A stretch of DNA of 64,000 nt, from NCBI GenBank assembly GCA_903844155.1, contig CAIMSU010000233.1, positions 20,854 through 84,853 on the forward strand, in the 5' to 3' direction. The notes beneath the pieces were generated by a model. The model worked only from the letters and a program-made list of their open reading frames with translations, was not told the origin of the DNA and did no database searches. This document shows, one piece after another, positions 63,204-64,000 of this stretch. A program made the translations under genes and the position numbers. Position 1 is the stretch's first letter. Each line of letters starts with the position of its first letter. The DNA is from an uncultured Pseudomonadota bacterium (lineage in GTDB: Bacteria; Myxococcota_A; UBA796; SXON01).

Positions 63204-63265
63204 CATTTCCAAACCACCCCATCGCACGGGGTCACGCTACCTCGCACGTCACTCCCGGATCCCCG

Positions 63266-63865
63266 ATGTCGCGCCTGCTGCTGCTCCTCCCAGCGTCCGC
63301 CCTCCTCGCCTGCACCTCGACCGCCAGGTCCGGCGATTCCTCCACGGTAGACAGCGCTACCAACACGGATAGTTCGACGGACAGCACCGCGGACACGGAC
63401 ACCGCGACGCCGGTCGAAAACAAGATCAGCGGCACCTACGGCACCGCCGCCATCCTCCCCATCCAGTCCGGCCTGTGGATCGGCACGCCAGACAACGCGA
63501 ATGAGACCGGCGGCGGCCCGTTCGTCTACCTGTTCTCCGGGCCCATCACGTGTGACCAGCTCTCGCAGGGCAACGGCTGGCTGAACACGCTGCCGAACGG
63601 CACGCAGGTCATGGAGCTGCTGATCGGGACGACGTCCACGAGCATGGGCTCGCCGGCCGCGCCCCACGCCGGACCGGGCGTTGCCGAGATCAACTACGCG
63701 ATCGCGGGCGGGAGCGGCGAGTCGCGTGCCACCGCCGGCAACGTCGCGCTGACCTCGTACACGCCGGACGTGTGGGTGGAAGGCACGATGACCGCCACGT
63801 TCCCTTCAGGGTCCGCGTCAGGCACGTTCCACGCGGACTGGTGCGCGACGGGTCGGGAGATCTGA
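63266..63865 (+). CDS. Lipoprotein with Asp/Thr/Ser linker
   Basis: 199 residues. Lipobox LLLLPASALLAC, then an Asp/Thr/Ser-rich linker (about 25-50) and a beta-rich domain with two Cys. The stop codon TGA lies inside the 139-bp repeat (copy 2). It resembles the 49454-50251 product in architecture only. Function unknown. The longer frame from 63008 overlaps the GNAT-like gene and is rejected. Confidence 0.68.
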   Translation: MSRLLLLLPASALLACTSTARSGDSSTVDSATNTDSSTDSTADTDTATPVENKISGTYGTAAILPIQSGLWIGTPDNANETGGGPFVYLFSGPITCDQLSQGNGWLNTLPNGTQVMELLIGTTSTSMGSPAAPHAGPGVAEINYAIAGGSGESRATAGNVALTSYTPDVWVEGTMTATFPSGSASGTFHADWCATGREI

Positions 63866-64000
63866 TCTACTGCGTCCGATTTTCGGCGCGGTACGCGCTG
63901 AAATCGGACGTAGTAGATCAGGGCCGTCGCCAGCAGGCGACGGCGGGGTGCGCGGGGCCCGCCCCGCGAACGAGGGAAGCGCGGGCCGCCCGCTTAGACC
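63862..64000 (+). repeat. 139-bp multi-hairpin repeat, copy 2 (reaches the window end)
   Basis: It aligns with copy 1 (56489-56627) from the first base and differs at three positions. It supplies the stop codon of the lipoprotein gene at 63863-63865. The true right end is unknown because the window stops. Confidence 0.85.

Overview
The window is a GC-rich, gene-dense piece of a Gram-negative, aerobically respiring bacterium. Many predicted lipoproteins have Asp/Thr-rich low-complexity linkers, one membrane protein ends in an AgmX/PglI-like domain, and there is a eukaryotic-type kinase homologue and a complete caa3-type oxidase cluster. Together these suggest Myxococcota or a related delta-lineage group. 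This is an inference; no marker gene here fixes the phylum.

Layout. 1-3462 (minus): a molybdopterin oxidoreductase subunit running off the left edge, preceded by a fused four-cluster ferredoxin/NrfD membrane subunit. 3483-9019: kdsD, fxsA, ppsR, a Suv3-type RNA helicase and a YceF-type Maf pyrophosphatase. 9278-15507 (plus): four consecutive genes forming a specialised chaperone module: an Hsp70 whose C-terminus is a von Willebrand A domain, a GrpE-like protein, a second lidless Hsp70, and a membrane protein with two J-like domains lacking HPD plus PEGA and AgmX-like domains. This is the best candidate for an undescribed system. 15588-16641: tRNA-Ala(CGC) with its own promoter, then an alpha/beta hydrolase.

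16664-33537 (minus) is a long co-directional block. Its upstream end carries a tyrosine autokinase (Wzc-like) and an O-antigen ligase/TPR protein for exopolysaccharide. Then come SURF1, ctaA, ctaB, ctaC, ctaD, ctaE, a subunit IV-cytochrome c fusion, ctaG, a FixH/YtkA-like lipoprotein and a MauG-like dihaem peroxidase: haem A synthesis, oxidase structure and copper assembly in one string of touching genes. It ends with two Cys-rich paralogous lipoproteins, isopentenyl-diphosphate isomerase type 2 and a LapA-like protein. 33599-45954 holds a phosphodiesterase-fold protein, a methyltransferase, a Uma2-like protein with a REEG repeat, YgiQ, UDP-glucose dehydrogenase, a discoidin-like lipoprotein, a glycosyltransferase, leucine dehydrogenase and a tetrahaem cytochrome.

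46038-52480 (plus) carries accD, folC, a degenerate carbamoyltransferase homologue, a lipoprotein, tcdA and a DUF2314-like protein. 52488-54961 (minus) has a TfoX-N protein, a small HTH protein with a near-consensus promoter, and a FAN1-like VRR-NUC nuclease. The right end has pyk, a lipoprotein, a predicted pseudokinase, a Ski2-like helicase, a GNAT-like protein and another lipoprotein.

Three families of dispersed non-coding repeats stand out: a 139-bp multi-hairpin element (2 copies, the second cut by the window end), an approximately 70-bp element (3 copies, two in tandem), and a C/G-rich palindrome (2 copies, one inserted in frame in a coding sequence). No CRISPR array, rRNA operon, transposase or prophage was seen.
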